Assembly (NCBI RefSeq): GCF_042665155.1
Contig: NZ_JBHTCG010000014.1
Span: forward strand, 124,001 to 188,000
DNA from: Sphaerisporangium rhizosphaerae
GTDB lineage: Bacteria; Actinomycetota; Actinomycetes; Streptosporangiales; Streptosporangiaceae
Reading direction: 5' to 3'
Length of the DNA stretch: 64,000 nt
Below are positions 34,615 to 45,692 of the stretch, piece after piece; positions within the stretch are counted from its first letter, which is position 1, and the number at the start of each line of letters is the position of its first letter. Made by a program: the position numbers and the translations under genes. Under the pieces are notes generated by a model that saw only the letters and a list, made by a program, of their open reading frames with translations, did not search any database and was not told the origin of the DNA.

Positions 34615-35766
34615 GTGAACGAGCGGACCTGCGAGGGCCCCGACGACCGTCCCGACCCCGAGTTCGCGGCGCAGGGTCCCGACGCCAACGGTTTCATGAT
34701 CTGGCTGGTGCTGCTGATCGTCCCGCTGGTGGAGGTCGTCCAGGGCGAGGCCCGGCCGGTGTGGGTCACCGCGCCGGGCCTCTCGGCCGTGGCCGTGCTG
34801 TACGTGGTGACGGTCAGGCTGGCGTTCACCGACGCCCGCCGGGCCGAGCGCCTGCCGCTGGCGGCCCTGGGCGCGCTCACCGTGTGGCTCTCCCTGCTGA
34901 ACGACTCCTTCATCCTGCTGTTCCCGTTGTTCGCCATCGCCTGCGGGGTCGCGGTCAAGGGCATGGGACGCGTCGCCGCGGTGCTGGGCGCGGCCATCGT
35001 CGCGGCCACCGGCGTCACGGCCTTCCACGACGGCCTGCTCTCCGGCGGTGACCTCGACTGGGGCTCCCTGCTCGCACTGGGCTGGGGCACCTTCACCGCC
35101 GGGCTCGTCCCGGCGATCATACTGAGACTGTTCGAGGTGATCGCGCAGCTCCGCGAGACCCGTGAGGAGCTGGCCAGGACGGCCGTCGCCGAGGAGCGCC
35201 TGCGCTTCTCCCGCGACCTGCACGACCTGCTCGGCCACACCCTCTCGGTGGTCGTCGTCAAGGCCGAGGCCGTGCGCCGCGTCCTGCCGGCCGACGTCGA
35301 GGCCGCCGCCGAGCAGGCCCGCGACATCGAGCGCATCGGGCGCGAGGCCCTGGCGGAGGTGCGCGCCGCCGTCACCGGCTACCGGGGGCGGGGCCTGGCC
35401 GCCGAACTGGCGTCGGCGCACGCCGTCCTGTCCGGCGCCGGGGTGCGCCTGACCACGCGCATGCCGGTGGGCGACCTGCCGCCCGAGACCGACGCGCTGC
35501 TCGGCTGGGCGGTGCGCGAGGGGGTGACCAACCTGATCCGCCACAGCGGGGCGCACGCGTGCGAGATCACCCTCGGCTCCGGCGACAATGGCATGGTGCT
35601 GGAGATCGCCGACGACGGCCGGGGCGGCGCCCGCCGCGCGGACACCGGCCATGGGCTGCGCGGCCTGCGCGAGCGGGTGAGGGCCGTCGGTGGGCTGCTC
35701 GACGTGGACGACCCGCCCTCCGGCGGCTTCCGCCTGCGGGTCACGCTACCGCGGGAGGCCCGATGA
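34615..35766 (+). CDS. Two-component sensor histidine kinase (HisKA_3 type)
   Basis: This 383-residue sensor kinase has an N-terminal membrane domain with about five or six helices and short loops, so it probably senses within the membrane. The DHp domain carries phosphoacceptor His203 in FSRDLHDLLGHTLS. The ATPase domain keeps an N-box-like GVTNLIRHSGA and a G-box DDGRGG/GHGLRGLRERV. The layout is that of DesK/LiaS-like kinases that control ABC exporters. It starts with GTG, and its stop overlaps the start of the regulator gene by 4 bp (ATGA). Confidence 0.93.
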   Translation: MNERTCEGPDDRPDPEFAAQGPDANGFMIWLVLLIVPLVEVVQGEARPVWVTAPGLSAVAVLYVVTVRLAFTDARRAERLPLAALGALTVWLSLLNDSFILLFPLFAIACGVAVKGMGRVAAVLGAAIVAATGVTAFHDGLLSGGDLDWGSLLALGWGTFTAGLVPAIILRLFEVIAQLRETREELARTAVAEERLRFSRDLHDLLGHTLSVVVVKAEAVRRVLPADVEAAAEQARDIERIGREALAEVRAAVTGYRGRGLAAELASAHAVLSGAGVRLTTRMPVGDLPPETDALLGWAVREGVTNLIRHSGAHACEITLGSGDNGMVLEIADDGRGGARRADTGHGLRGLRERVRAVGGLLDVDDPPSGGFRLRVTLPREAR

Positions 35767-36368
35767 TCCGGGTGCTGCTGGCCGAGGACCAGGGCATGAT
35801 GCGCGGAGCGCTCGCCCTGCTGCTCGGCCTGGAGGACGACATCGAGGTCGTGGCCCAGGTGTCCTCCGGGGAGGAGGTGGTCGCCGCGGCGCTGGAGCAG
35901 CGGCCCGACGTGGCGCTGCTGGACATCGAGATGCCCGGCCGCAGCGGGCTGGACGCCGCCGCCGACCTGCGCGAGCGCCTGCCGTCGTGCCGGGTGCTGA
36001 TTCTGACGACCTTCGGCCGGCCCGGGTACCTGCGCAGGGCCATGGAGGCCGGCGCGTACGGCTTCATGGTCAAGGACGGCCCGGTGGAGGAGCTCGCGGC
36101 GGCCGTGCGGCGCGTCCTGGCAGGCGAGCGCGTGATCGACCCGGCGCTCGCGGCGGCCGCGCTGAGCGCCGGGCCGAGCCCGCTGACCGACCGTGAGCGC
36201 GACGTCCTGGCGGCCGCGGCCGACGGCTCGACCATCGCCGACATCTCCCGGCGGCTGCACCTGTCGGAGAGCACCGTGCGCAACTACCTGTCGGCCGCCA
36301 TCGGCAAGACCGGCACCCGCAACCGCATCGAGGCCGCCACCGCCGCCCGCCACAACGGCTGGCTGTGA
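35763..36368 (+). CDS. Response regulator, NarL/FixJ family
   Basis: This 201-residue response regulator partners the adjacent kinase. The receiver domain has the acidic pair Glu8-Asp9, phosphoacceptor Asp54 (VALLDIEMPG), a Thr in LILTTFGRPGY and Lys in FMVKDGP. The C-terminal LuxR-type HTH (LTDRERDVLAAAADGSTIAD, LHLSESTVRNYLSAAI) binds DNA. It probably activates the upstream ABC genes; the CTTTACAATGTAGA element is one candidate target but could equally be a TetR site. Confidence 0.94.
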   Translation: MIRVLLAEDQGMMRGALALLLGLEDDIEVVAQVSSGEEVVAAALEQRPDVALLDIEMPGRSGLDAAADLRERLPSCRVLILTTFGRPGYLRRAMEAGAYGFMVKDGPVEELAAAVRRVLAGERVIDPALAAAALSAGPSPLTDRERDVLAAAADGSTIADISRRLHLSESTVRNYLSAAIGKTGTRNRIEAATAARHNGWL

Positions 36369-36590
36369 CGCCGTCCGGCGCCGCTCCTCGCACCGTCGAG
36401 GCGCCGACCGGCTCGAACGCCCCGGCGAACCGGCCGTCCTTCGACGCGGAAGCTTCTCGGGGTCGAGCACGACAAGACCTCGGGCTCGGCGTAAGCGCGC
36501 GCCCCTGGACGCCTTCCGGGCGCCGGCGCATGGTCGAAGCATGACCTCACCTTCGCCGGCGCGCTCCGTCGCCGTTCCACGGCCGAAGAC

Positions 36591-37583
36591 ATGCGGACCG
36601 CGTGGCGCCTGGTCGCCGCTCACCTGGCTCCCACCCCGGTCGACCCGGGGGCGGGCACCGCGCGGGAGCCCGCGCTCAAGCTGGAGAGTCTCCAGCCCAC
36701 AGGCTCGTTCAAAGTGCGGGGAGCGCTGGCGGCCCTGGCCGCCGCTCCACCCCGCTCGCCGGTCGTCACGGCTTCGGCGGGCAACCACGCTTTGGGCCTG
36801 GCGTTCGCCGCCCGCGCACTCGGCCGGGAGGTGACCGTGGTGGTGGCCGAGAACGCCTCACCGGCGAAGGTGCGCCTGCTGCGCCGCCTGGGCGTCGATC
36901 CGGTCCAGACGGGCGCCTGCTATGACGACGCCGAAGCGTACGCGCGCCGGCTGGCCCGCGACGGCGCCCACTACATATCGGCCTACAACGATCCCCACGT
37001 CATCGCCGGTCAGTCCACCATCGGCCGTGAACTCGACGCGCAACTCGGCGGGTCACTCGGCGGGTCACTCGGCGGGTCACTCGGCGGGTCACTCGGCGGG
37101 TCACTCGGCGGGCCGGTGACCGTGGTGTGCGGGGTCGGCGGTGGCGGCCTGGCCGCGGGCCTTGGACTGTGGGCGGCCGGCCGGCCGCAGGTGCGCGTCA
37201 TCGGGGTGGAGGCCGCCGCCTCCACGGCGGTCTCCGCCGCCGTCGCCGCGGGCCGTCAGGTGCCCGTCGACGTCGGGCCAACTCTCGCCGACGGCATGGC
37301 GGGCAACATCGAGCCGGGCTCGGTCACCGTCGGCCTCGTCGCCCGGCACGTCGACCGGCTCGTCACCGTCACCGAGGACGAGATCGGCGCCGCGCTCCGC
37401 TACCTCGCCGGTGAGCGCGGCCACGTCGCCGAGGGCGCCGGCGCGGTGGCCGTCGCCGCGCTGCTCGCCGGGAAGGTGACACCGCACGGACGCATGGTGG
37501 CCGTGGTCTCGGGCCGCAACATCACCCTGCGGGCCCTGGCCGCCGTGCTGGCACGGCCACGCCCCGGCCCCGGCGCCCTCTGA
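36591..37583 (+). CDS. Threonine/serine dehydratase-like PLP enzyme
   Basis: This 330-residue fold-type II PLP enzyme resembles threonine dehydratase or serine racemase and deaminates Thr or Ser to the 2-oxo acid. The PLP-binding Lys41 lies in PTGSFKVRGA, the substrate loop is SAGNHALG, and the phosphate loop is GVGGGGLAAG. The segment between the helix ELDAQL and the strand VTVVCGVGG is expanded by five GGSL units coded by a 12-bp tandem repeat. There is no ACT regulatory domain, so it is a catabolic-type enzyme. The ribosome binding site is weak. It is not clearly part of an operon. Confidence 0.88.
   Translation: MRTAWRLVAAHLAPTPVDPGAGTAREPALKLESLQPTGSFKVRGALAALAAAPPRSPVVTASAGNHALGLAFAARALGREVTVVVAENASPAKVRLLRRLGVDPVQTGACYDDAEAYARRLARDGAHYISAYNDPHVIAGQSTIGRELDAQLGGSLGGSLGGSLGGSLGGSLGGPVTVVCGVGGGGLAAGLGLWAAGRPQVRVIGVEAAASTAVSAAVAAGRQVPVDVGPTLADGMAGNIEPGSVTVGLVARHVDRLVTVTEDEIGAALRYLAGERGHVAEGAGAVAVAALLAGKVTPHGRMVAVVSGRNITLRALAAVLARPRPGPGAL
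37044..37115 (+). repeat. 12-bp minisatellite inside the dehydratase gene
   Basis: Five perfect copies of CTCGGCGGGTCA (37044-37103) and a sixth variant copy encode LGGS repeats. The unit length is a multiple of three, so slippage would change linker length without a frameshift. The position is a surface loop in related enzymes. Confidence 0.95.
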
Positions 37584-37667
37584 CCCGCCCCGGGCCTGCC
37601 TGCCCGTCGTCGCCCTCTCTACCCGCGGCCCCGGCCCGTCCCGATGCCCGCGGGTGCACAGGGAAGG

Positions 37668-38591
37668 TCACCCGCCGGCCGGGAGCGCGGCCGTGCCGGA
37701 GGTGGCGAGGGCGCGGGGGTCGGGGACGGGCGGCACGGGGCTGGGCTCGGAGGTGCGGCCGAGCGGGGACTTCTGCCAGGTGAACCCGTGCGGGAAGGTG
37801 GTCCGGGCGAGAGCGCGCTGGCCGTCGGCGTTGGGGTGGAAGTAGTCCCACTTGCTGATGTGGTCGAGGGTGAACGGGTAGCCGAACACCGCGCCCTCGT
37901 CGGAGCGGCACCCCGGACCGTAGGCCGCGCACGCCTGCCGCATCGCCTCGTTGTAGTCCTCGACGCGTTCTCTGACGCGATCGCGGCGGGCCTGGTCCTT
38001 CTTCGCCATGGAGTCGGCGTCGGTCAGCATCGCCGGGCAGATGTGGCCGAGCGCCCAGAAGGCGCGGGCCACGACGTTGTCCTTGCCGATGCGCCACAAC
38101 CTCTTGAGGTCGGGGATGCTGGCCACGAACACCTTGACGTCGGCGGCGGCCAGCACGTCGAGCGCCCGCTCGACCCGGGCGCGGTAGGTGGACACCGGCG
38201 TCATGCGCGACTCGGTGGCCGTGCAGGCGTCCTGCGCGCCGATCAGGATGGTGACGTAGGCGGCCTTGGCCGCCACGGCCTTCTGGGCCTGCCCCGCCAG
38301 GTCGGCGCTGGTCGAGCCGGGGACGGCGAAGTTGAGGTTGTGGCCCTTGACGGCCTGGCCGTAGCCGAGCAGGCGCAGGTAGTGGCTGTTCACCGAGGGG
38401 TGGTCGCCGGCCGACCACGACCGGGAGGTGCACGAGACGTACCAGCCGCACGCGTTGAAGCCCGCGCTGATCGAGTCGCCCAGCGCCGCCATCACCGGCG
38501 GCACCGGCTCGGCGGCGACCGCGGCGGCGGCGGCCGTGCCGGGCGCGCACACCACCGCGGCGGCGAGAACGAGCGCGATCTTGCGGACCAT
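37668..38591 (-). CDS. Secreted SGNH/GDSL hydrolase
   Basis: This secreted esterase or lipase of the SGNH family has 307 residues. The signal peptide (MVRKIALVLAAAVVCAPGTA) is followed by block I with the nucleophile Ser40 (ALGDSISAG), a Gly block in NFAVPGSTSADL, an Asn-equivalent region at ILIGAQDACT and the catalytic His in DYFHPNADGQRAL. ATG 38591 is chosen because GGAGG lies 5 bp upstream; upstream codons are not homologous. It is oriented opposite to both neighbours. Confidence 0.88.
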   Translation of the reverse strand: MVRKIALVLAAAVVCAPGTAAAAAVAAEPVPPVMAALGDSISAGFNACGWYVSCTSRSWSAGDHPSVNSHYLRLLGYGQAVKGHNLNFAVPGSTSADLAGQAQKAVAAKAAYVTILIGAQDACTATESRMTPVSTYRARVERALDVLAAADVKVFVASIPDLKRLWRIGKDNVVARAFWALGHICPAMLTDADSMAKKDQARRDRVRERVEDYNEAMRQACAAYGPGCRSDEGAVFGYPFTLDHISKWDYFHPNADGQRALARTTFPHGFTWQKSPLGRTSEPSPVPPVPDPRALATSGTAALPAGG

Positions 38592-38836
38592 GGTCACCTC
38601 CACCTGGAACGATCCATCCCGGGCGGGAGATCGAGAACCCAAGGTAGAGATCGGCAAGGGTGCGCTCTATTACCTCCGGGGAAGGCGTTGCTACCGTTGA
38701 CCAAGTTCCTATCGCGGCTTGACAGCGAAGCAGGCGTATGTAGACGCCGATGACGCCCGCTCACCCGTGACCGGCGGGGGCGGTGAGACGGGGACCCGAT
38801 GTCGAACGTGTTCAGATTCCGCATAAGGTGGGCAGA

Positions 38837-40066
38837 GTGAGTGTCGCGCTCGGGATAACCCGCCCCCCGCTGGTACGCACCATCCCCATCGATCACACCG
38901 GCGATCTGGTCGCGCGACTGCCACAGGCTCCCCCTTACGCCTGGGTCCACCGGGGCGAGGGCCTGGTCGCCTGGGGTGAGGCGGCCAGGGTGACGGTGCC
39001 GCCCGGTCCCGGCCGCTTCGACTGGGCCAGGGCGTGGCTGGCGACGGCGTTCGGCGAGGCCCGCGTGGACGACGACGTGAGCGTGCCCGGGTCCGGCCCG
39101 GTGGCGTTCGGCTCGTTCACCTTCGACCCCGACGCCCCCGGCTCGGTGCTGGTGATCCCCCGCGTCGTGCTGGGCCGCAGGAACGGCCGCGCGTGGCTGA
39201 CCACGATCGGCGAGCCGCCGATGGAGCTGATGGCGCCCCCCTCCTCCCCCGGCCGCGTCGTCTACGGCGACGGCTCGCTCACCGCCCCCGGATGGCAGCA
39301 CGCCGTGGGCCGCGCGGTCGGCGAGATCAGGTCGGGGCGGCTGGAGAAGGTCGTGCTCGCCCGCGACCTGGTCGCCACCGCCGAGCGCGACATCGACGTG
39401 CGCCTGCTGCTGGAGCGGCTGGCCTCGGCCTACCCCGACTGCTACACCTTCTCCTGCGCGGGCCTGGTGGGGGCCACCCCCGAGTTGCTGGTGCGGCACA
39501 CCGGCAAGGCCGTCGAGTCGCTGGTGCTGGCCGGCACGACCTACCGCGGGTCCGGCCCTGAGGAGGACCGCGCCCAGGCGGCGGCCCTGTTCGCCTCCCG
39601 CAAGGACCGCTACGAGCACGCCTGCGCGGTCGCCTCGGTCCGCGAGGCTCTCACGCCGCTGTGCGCCTCGCTCACCGTGCCCGACGAGCCCGAACTGCTG
39701 GTGCTGCCCAACGTGCAGCACCTGGCCAGCCGGGTGCGCGGCCGGCTGGCGGACGGCGCCTCGGTGCTCGACGTGGTGGCCGCCATGCACCCGACGGCGG
39801 CGGTCGGCGGCACGCCGACCCCCGTCGCGCTGGAGGTGATCCGCGAACTGGAGGGCATGGACCGCGGCGGGTACGCCGGCCCGGTCGGGTGGATCGACGG
39901 GCGCGGCGACGGCGAGTGGGGCATCGCGCTGCGCTGCGCCCAGATCCAGGGACGCCGGGCGCGGCTGTTCGCCGGCTGCGGCATCATGGGCGACTCCGAC
40001 CCGGCGGCCGAACTGGCCGAGGCCCAGGCCAAGTTCCGCGTCATGCGCCACGCCCTGGAGGGCTGA
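38837..40066 (+). CDS. menF: Isochorismate synthase (MenF-like)
   Basis: This chorismate-utilising enzyme of 409 residues converts chorismate to isochorismate, the first step of menaquinone synthesis. The C-terminal catalytic domain shows EKVVLARDLVATAE, YTFSCAGLVGATPELLVR, VLAGTTYRGSGPEED, HPTAAVGGTP and GYAGPVGWIDGRGDGEW, all typical of the family. menD, menB and menE lie 8-11 kb downstream, which supports menaquinone over siderophore use. GTG 38837 is preferred because homology starts at ALGITRPPLV; an ATG at 38783 would add 18 residues. Confidence 0.9.
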   Translation: MSVALGITRPPLVRTIPIDHTGDLVARLPQAPPYAWVHRGEGLVAWGEAARVTVPPGPGRFDWARAWLATAFGEARVDDDVSVPGSGPVAFGSFTFDPDAPGSVLVIPRVVLGRRNGRAWLTTIGEPPMELMAPPSSPGRVVYGDGSLTAPGWQHAVGRAVGEIRSGRLEKVVLARDLVATAERDIDVRLLLERLASAYPDCYTFSCAGLVGATPELLVRHTGKAVESLVLAGTTYRGSGPEEDRAQAAALFASRKDRYEHACAVASVREALTPLCASLTVPDEPELLVLPNVQHLASRVRGRLADGASVLDVVAAMHPTAAVGGTPTPVALEVIRELEGMDRGGYAGPVGWIDGRGDGEWGIALRCAQIQGRRARLFAGCGIMGDSDPAAELAEAQAKFRVMRHALEG

Positions 40067-40130
40067 AACGCGCGGCCCCCGCCCCTTCCTGAGGCGGAGG
40101 CCGGGCCGTGGTGTGTTCCGATCCTCCGCT

Positions 40131-40562
40131 TCAGCAGAAGACACCCGTGACGTACAGGTGCTCGGGGTCACTGATCTTGTGCGCCCCTATGCCGCCGCCC
40201 CGGCCGGCGGCACCGGTCCACGGATACTGCACGACGCCATCTCCGATGGTCTTGTAACCGACGGCACGGCAGGGCACCCAGACGGCGTCCCAGTCCTCAT
40301 ACCACGGCGTGGACTGCCCGCGGGTGAGGCGGCGCTGGTGGGAGCTGGAACAGGGCCCGTTGTTACCGTCGCACCAACTCATGTACGCCACGACCGCCGT
40401 ACCGCTCAGGTTGGTGACACCGCCACAGGAGATGGCCGCCGAGGCCACGCTGCCGCAGGTGTGGTCGCCGGCGTGGGCGGTGCCGGCGGTCAGCAGGCCC
40501 CCGACGAGCGCGGCGGTCAGCATGAAGGAGCCGACGACGACACGCCTACTTCTCGATCCCAT
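40131..40562 (-). CDS. Small secreted cysteine-rich protein, function unknown
   Basis: This 143-residue protein has a signal peptide (RRVVVGSFMLTAALVGGLLT, cleaved near AHA). The mature part of about 110 residues has six Cys, which could form three disulphides, a Trp/Tyr-rich segment (PWYEDWDAVWVPC) and a Gly-rich patch. I do not recognise a family. ATG 40562 has GGAAGG upstream. It lies tail to tail with menF and head to head with the HTH-TM gene. Confidence 0.65.
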   Translation of the reverse strand: MGSRSRRVVVGSFMLTAALVGGLLTAGTAHAGDHTCGSVASAAISCGGVTNLSGTAVVAYMSWCDGNNGPCSSSHQRRLTRGQSTPWYEDWDAVWVPCRAVGYKTIGDGVVQYPWTGAAGRGGGIGAHKISDPEHLYVTGVFC

Positions 40563-42506
40563 TCGAGACCTTCCTTCGAAGTCCGGATTGGCTCGGGTGC
40601 CCACCCCCGGGGCCCCGATCGATCAACTGACGCAAGCCTGCGACGGCTGCCGAGCGGCCGCAATATCACTGCTCCGATTCGGGAAGCCTGGAACGTGGAA
40701 CGCGCTCTCATCAGCACCGATGTATTCGTCCCGGGACGCGTTCACTTCGCACGTGTAGCATGCGCGGAACGTGCCATCACGAGAGCTTGGGGAAGCCCGT
40801 GGCCGGAACAGCGCACGCCGAGGAGTTGGGGCAGCTCCTTCGGGAATTGAAGGAACGCAGCGGACTCAGTTACGAAGGGGTCGGCCGCAAGGTCAACGCG
40901 AGTAAGTCGTCGGTTCATCGTTATTGTTCGGGTGAATGCGTTCCGCCGACATTCGGAATGATCGAGCGAATCGCCGTGGCGTGCGGTGCCGACCGCAACG
41001 ACATCGTCCGGCTTCACCGGTCGTGGATCCGGGCCATCACCGCACCGGAGGCGGCCGCGGACTCGGCACCGGACGTGGCGTCCGACACGGTGGCGCCACC
41101 GCCGGACGGGCCTTTGACACCCCGGCCGGAGCTCTCCGATGGCGGTGCGGCCTCCCCGGAAGGCCCGTCGCGGGGTCGCGGCAGATGGAGGGTCATCGCA
41201 TTACTCTCCAGATCCGCCTTGATCATCGTGTGCGTCCTGCTGCTGACGGCCAACGCGTCGTCGATATCCGGCACTCACCGCGACCAGCCGCAACGGATAA
41301 CGGGCCCAAGTTGGGTCCTGCCACCGGCACCAGTGCCCGGCACCTTGTTCGGCGTCACCGTCAACAGCGCCACCGGGGCCATGCCGTCGTTCCGGGTCGG
41401 CGCCGTACGCTTGTGGGACAGCGCGACGCGGTGGTCGCAGCTCCAGCCGCGGCGCGGCGAGTTCGACTGGTCGACGCTCGACCGCCACGTCGAGGGCGCG
41501 CGCCGCGCGGGGCTCCCGGTGCTGTTCGTCTTCGGGGGCACGCCCGCCTGGGCCAGTCCCACTGGACCGCCGGCACCGTACCCCGATGGCGCCCGTGCCG
41601 CGCCTCCCGACGAACTCGCCGACTGGGACGCGTTCGTCAGGGCCGTCGCCGAACGCTACAAGGGGCGCATCGAGGCGTACGAGCTGTGGGTGATGGGCAA
41701 CGACCGGCGCTTCTTCAGCGGAGACGTCGGCACGCTGGTGGAGATGACCCGTCGCGCCGACCAGATCGTCAAAGCGGCCGATCCGCGGGCCACAGTGGTA
41801 TGCCCGGGGATGGGCCTGTTGTGGACCCGCGACGGCCGCGACACGATGCGCCGGTTCGCCGAACTCGGAGGGTACGCCCACTGCGACGCGGCGGGTGTCA
41901 AGTTGTACCAGCAGACCGCGTCCGATCCTCCCGAGACCATGCTGGAACTGGCGGGTCTCGCCAATCGCACGCTGCACGAGGCCGGAGTGCATCCGCGGCT
42001 GTGGAGCACGGGCACCACATACCTGCTCCCGCTGCAGGATCCGCTGGACGCCACCACCGCGCGCGACTACGCCGTGCGATACTTCCTCGTCGGCCTGTAC
42101 GCGCGCGACCTGAACCTCGAACGCATGTACTTCTACAACTGGGGTGGCACGAAGGTCCCTCTTGTCCTGCAGGCCGAGGGCGGCGCGCCGACCCCAGCGG
42201 CGCTTGCCGTCGAGGAACTCCAACGCTGGGTCGCCCACGCCCGTAGTCGGTCGTGCGGCCAAGGCTCCGCCGCCGCCTTGCCCCAGAACGTCTGGCGTTG
42301 CGACTTCACCCTCCCAGGTGACCGGGCATCGCGATCGGCGAGCATCATCTGGACGGTCACGGGTGAGGCGCCGATCACGGCGGGACGAGGCGCGGAGGTG
42401 GTACGCCGGCTGGACGGCACGTCGCGGCGGATCCGTCCCGGCGACACCGTCACCGTGACCGAGGAGCCGGTCTTCATCGAGTACTCGCCCGCCCTGGCCA
42501 CCGCCG

Positions 42507-43354
<848 letters not shown>

Positions 43355-43358
<4 letters not shown>

Positions 43359-44389
43359 CGCCTGACCTCCTCGGCGTAGCGGCGCACCAGGCGGTTGGCC
43401 AGGGTGGCCAGCAGCAGCATCGCGCCCAGGAAGAACTTGAACCAGTCGGCGTCCCACCCGGCGAACACGATGCCCTTGTCGGCCATCCCGAAGATCACCG
43501 CGCCGATGGACGCGCCGACCGCCGAGCCGTATCCGCCGGTCAGCAGGCATCCGCCGATCACCGCGGCGATGATGTAGATGAACTCCTGGCCGATGCCGGC
43601 GTTGGCCTGGACCGAGGTGAAGCGCAGCGCCATGATCGAGCCGACCAGCCAGGCGGCGGTGGCCGTGGTCATGAACAGCGCGATCTTGGTGCGCGCGGCG
43701 GGCACGCCGACGGCCCGCGCCGCCTGCTCGTCGCCGCCCACCGCGAAGATCCAGTTGCCCGCCCTGGTGCGCATGAGGACCCACGTCGCCAGGGCGGTGA
43801 CGCCGATCCACCAGAAGATGGCCACCCGGAAGTCCACCCCGCCGGCGCTGACCGAGCCGGCCAGCAGGGCGCGCGCGCCCTGGTAGCCCTCGGCCCTGCG
43901 CAGCCCGCTCACCTGCACGGTGCCGGTGATGGCCTTGGTGATCCCGAGGTTGAGCCCTTGCAGCATCAGGAAGGTGCCGAGGGTGACGATGAAGCTCGGC
44001 AGCCGGGTGCGCACCACCAGCAGGCCGTTGGCGAAACCGATCGCCAGCGCCAGCGCCAGGCCGGCGAGCATGGCGGCCCACACGTTCCAGCCGAACCTGG
44101 TGGCCAGGGTCACCATCACCAGCCCCGTCGTGCCGGTGAGCACGCCGGCCGACAGGTCGAACTCGCCCCCGATCATGAGCAGGGCGATGGCGACGGCCAT
44201 GATGCCCAGCGTGGAGGCCGGGTCCAGCCAGTTGGCCACCCCGTCGGCCGACCGGAAGACGGCCGACTGGGCGGAGAAGAAGGCGAAGACCGCGACCGCG
44301 CCGACCACCGAGCCGAGTTCCGGGCGGATCAGCAGGCGCCGGGCCCGCCCGGAGCCCGCGACGCGCTCGTCGGCGGTGACGCTGGTCAC
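43355..44389 (-). CDS. Sugar ABC transporter permease (BPD_transp_2)
   Basis: This 344-residue permease of the ribose/xylose importer has about nine or ten membrane helices. The family blocks GIMAVAIALLMIGGEFDLSAG, RLPSFIVTLGTFLMLQGLNL and NAGIGQEFIYIIAAVIGGC are present. GTG 44389 overlaps the stop of the binding-protein gene (GTGA), so translation is coupled. The long upstream frame on this strand is a shadow of the binding-protein gene. Confidence 0.94.
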
Positions 44390-45378
44390 CGGGTGCCGCC
44401 CTGGGCGAGCTTGGCGACCTGGGCCGCGTTCTCCTTGGTCACGAACCCAGGGCCGGTGTTGACGGGCAGGCCGCCGCCGACGGTGTTGAGGTTGTTCTTG
44501 TACAGGTACAGGAAGGTGATCGGCAGCCAGCCCTGCAGGTACTGCTGCTGGTCGACGGCGAACAGGATCTCTCCGGCCTCGATGGCGTCGACGACGTCGG
44601 CCGACAGGTCGAAGGTGGCCAGCTCGGCCTTGGAGCCGCCGTCCTGGATCGCGTCGCGGGCGGCGATGGCGACCGCCGGGTTGAGGGCCAGCACGCCGTT
44701 GACCGAGGCGTCGCTCTGGAGCTTGGCCTTGATCTTGGAGGTGGCGTCGGCGAGGTTGCTCACGTCCACCTGGAGCCGTTCGACGGTGCCGCCGAGGGTC
44801 GCGGTGGCGCCGTTGCACCGCTGGTCCAGGCCGACGTTGCCCGCCTCGTGGATGACGCACAGGAGCTTGGTGACGCCCGCGGCCTTGAGCTTCTCCCCCG
44901 CGCCGCGCCCGGCGACCTCCTCCGACTGCCCGACGTGGGTGATGGCGCCGAACTCCTTGGAGCTGTCGGCGCCGGAGTTGATGGTGACGACCGGGATCTT
45001 GGCGGCGACAGCCTTGCCGATGGCCTCCTTCAGCGCGTCGGGGTTGGCCATGGAGACCACCACACCGTCGACCTTCTGGCTGACGGCCTGGTCGATGAGC
45101 TGCGCCTGCTTGGCCGGGTCGCCGTCGCCCTGGTAGGTCACCGTGGCGCCGTACCGCTTGCCGGCGGCCTCGGCGCCGTTCTTGACGACGTCCCAGAACG
45201 CGTCGCCGGGGGCGCCGTGGGTGATCACGGCGAAGGTCCCGCCGCCGTCCTGTGCGCCCGCCGCCGCCGACGCCGGGGCGCCACCGGCCGCCGGGGTGGT
45301 CGGGTCGCCGCCGGAGCACCCGCCGAGCGCCAGTGTCGCCAGAGCCGTCGCCGCAACCAGGCGTGTGGTCAACCTCAT
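44386..45378 (-). CDS. Sugar-binding lipoprotein of the ABC importer
   Basis: This periplasmic-binding-protein type 1 lipoprotein of 330 residues delivers a sugar to the importer. The signal peptide ends in the lipobox LALGGC (Cys near residue 20). A Gly/Ala linker is followed by the two-lobe sugar-binding fold (FAVITHGAPGDAFWDVVKNG, VDGVVVSMANPDALKEAI, VNGVLALNPAVAIAARDAI). Helix and strand order match ribose- or rhizopine-type receptors; the exact sugar is unknown. ATG 45378 has GGAGG 5 bp upstream. It is the first gene of the operon, with an operator about 85 bp upstream. Confidence 0.94.
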   Translation of the reverse strand: MRLTTRLVAATALATLALGGCSGGDPTTPAAGGAPASAAAGAQDGGGTFAVITHGAPGDAFWDVVKNGAEAAGKRYGATVTYQGDGDPAKQAQLIDQAVSQKVDGVVVSMANPDALKEAIGKAVAAKIPVVTINSGADSSKEFGAITHVGQSEEVAGRGAGEKLKAAGVTKLLCVIHEAGNVGLDQRCNGATATLGGTVERLQVDVSNLADATSKIKAKLQSDASVNGVLALNPAVAIAARDAIQDGGSKAELATFDLSADVVDAIEAGEILFAVDQQQYLQGWLPITFLYLYKNNLNTVGGGLPVNTGPGFVTKENAAQVAKLAQGGTR

Positions 45379-45461
45379 GGTCACCTCCCGCACCGTCCCG
45401 GGGGTCGGGATCGGCCGCATGCCAGAGTTTGTAACCTCAGGTAACCTGCCTGTCAATAATT

Positions 45462-45471
45462 TGTCGTGACA
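45462..45471. promoter_or_regulatory. HutC/GntR operator 1 (importer side)
   Basis: TGTCGTGACA is a dyad TGTC-N2-GACA within a 29-bp stretch (45452-45480) that is nearly repeated at 45674-45701. It lies 84 bp before the start of the binding-protein gene. A second palindrome, CAGGTAACCTG (45438-45448), sits between it and the gene. Confidence 0.6.
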
Positions 45472-45682
45472 TTCGGATGTATGACCCATCGGCAGTCCTC
45501 GCCAGTACGCCAGGTCAGGGGGCCGCGCCGGGGCCTGGGGCCGTCCACACCGGCGAGCAGGCGCGCACGACGGCGTCCCGCGGCAACCTGACACGGCCGT
45601 CGGCGGTGCCGGGCGCCCGTCCCGCGCCGTCGGCCACCCGGAGACACCCGTCTGACATGGGCACTTCCCCGGCGTCAATATT

Positions 45683-45692
45683 TGTCAGGACA
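45683..45692. promoter_or_regulatory. HutC/GntR operator 2 (regulator side)
   Basis: TGTCAGGACA repeats the dyad TGTC-N2-GACA and its flanks (GTCAATA before, TTC-GATGT after) of the site 221 bp upstream. It precedes the regulator gene by 57 bp, which suggests self-control. Confidence 0.6.

Noticed and set aside
37044..37115. CRISPR-like array
   Set aside because: The units are 12 bp without spacers and lie within an intact coding frame, so this is a minisatellite.
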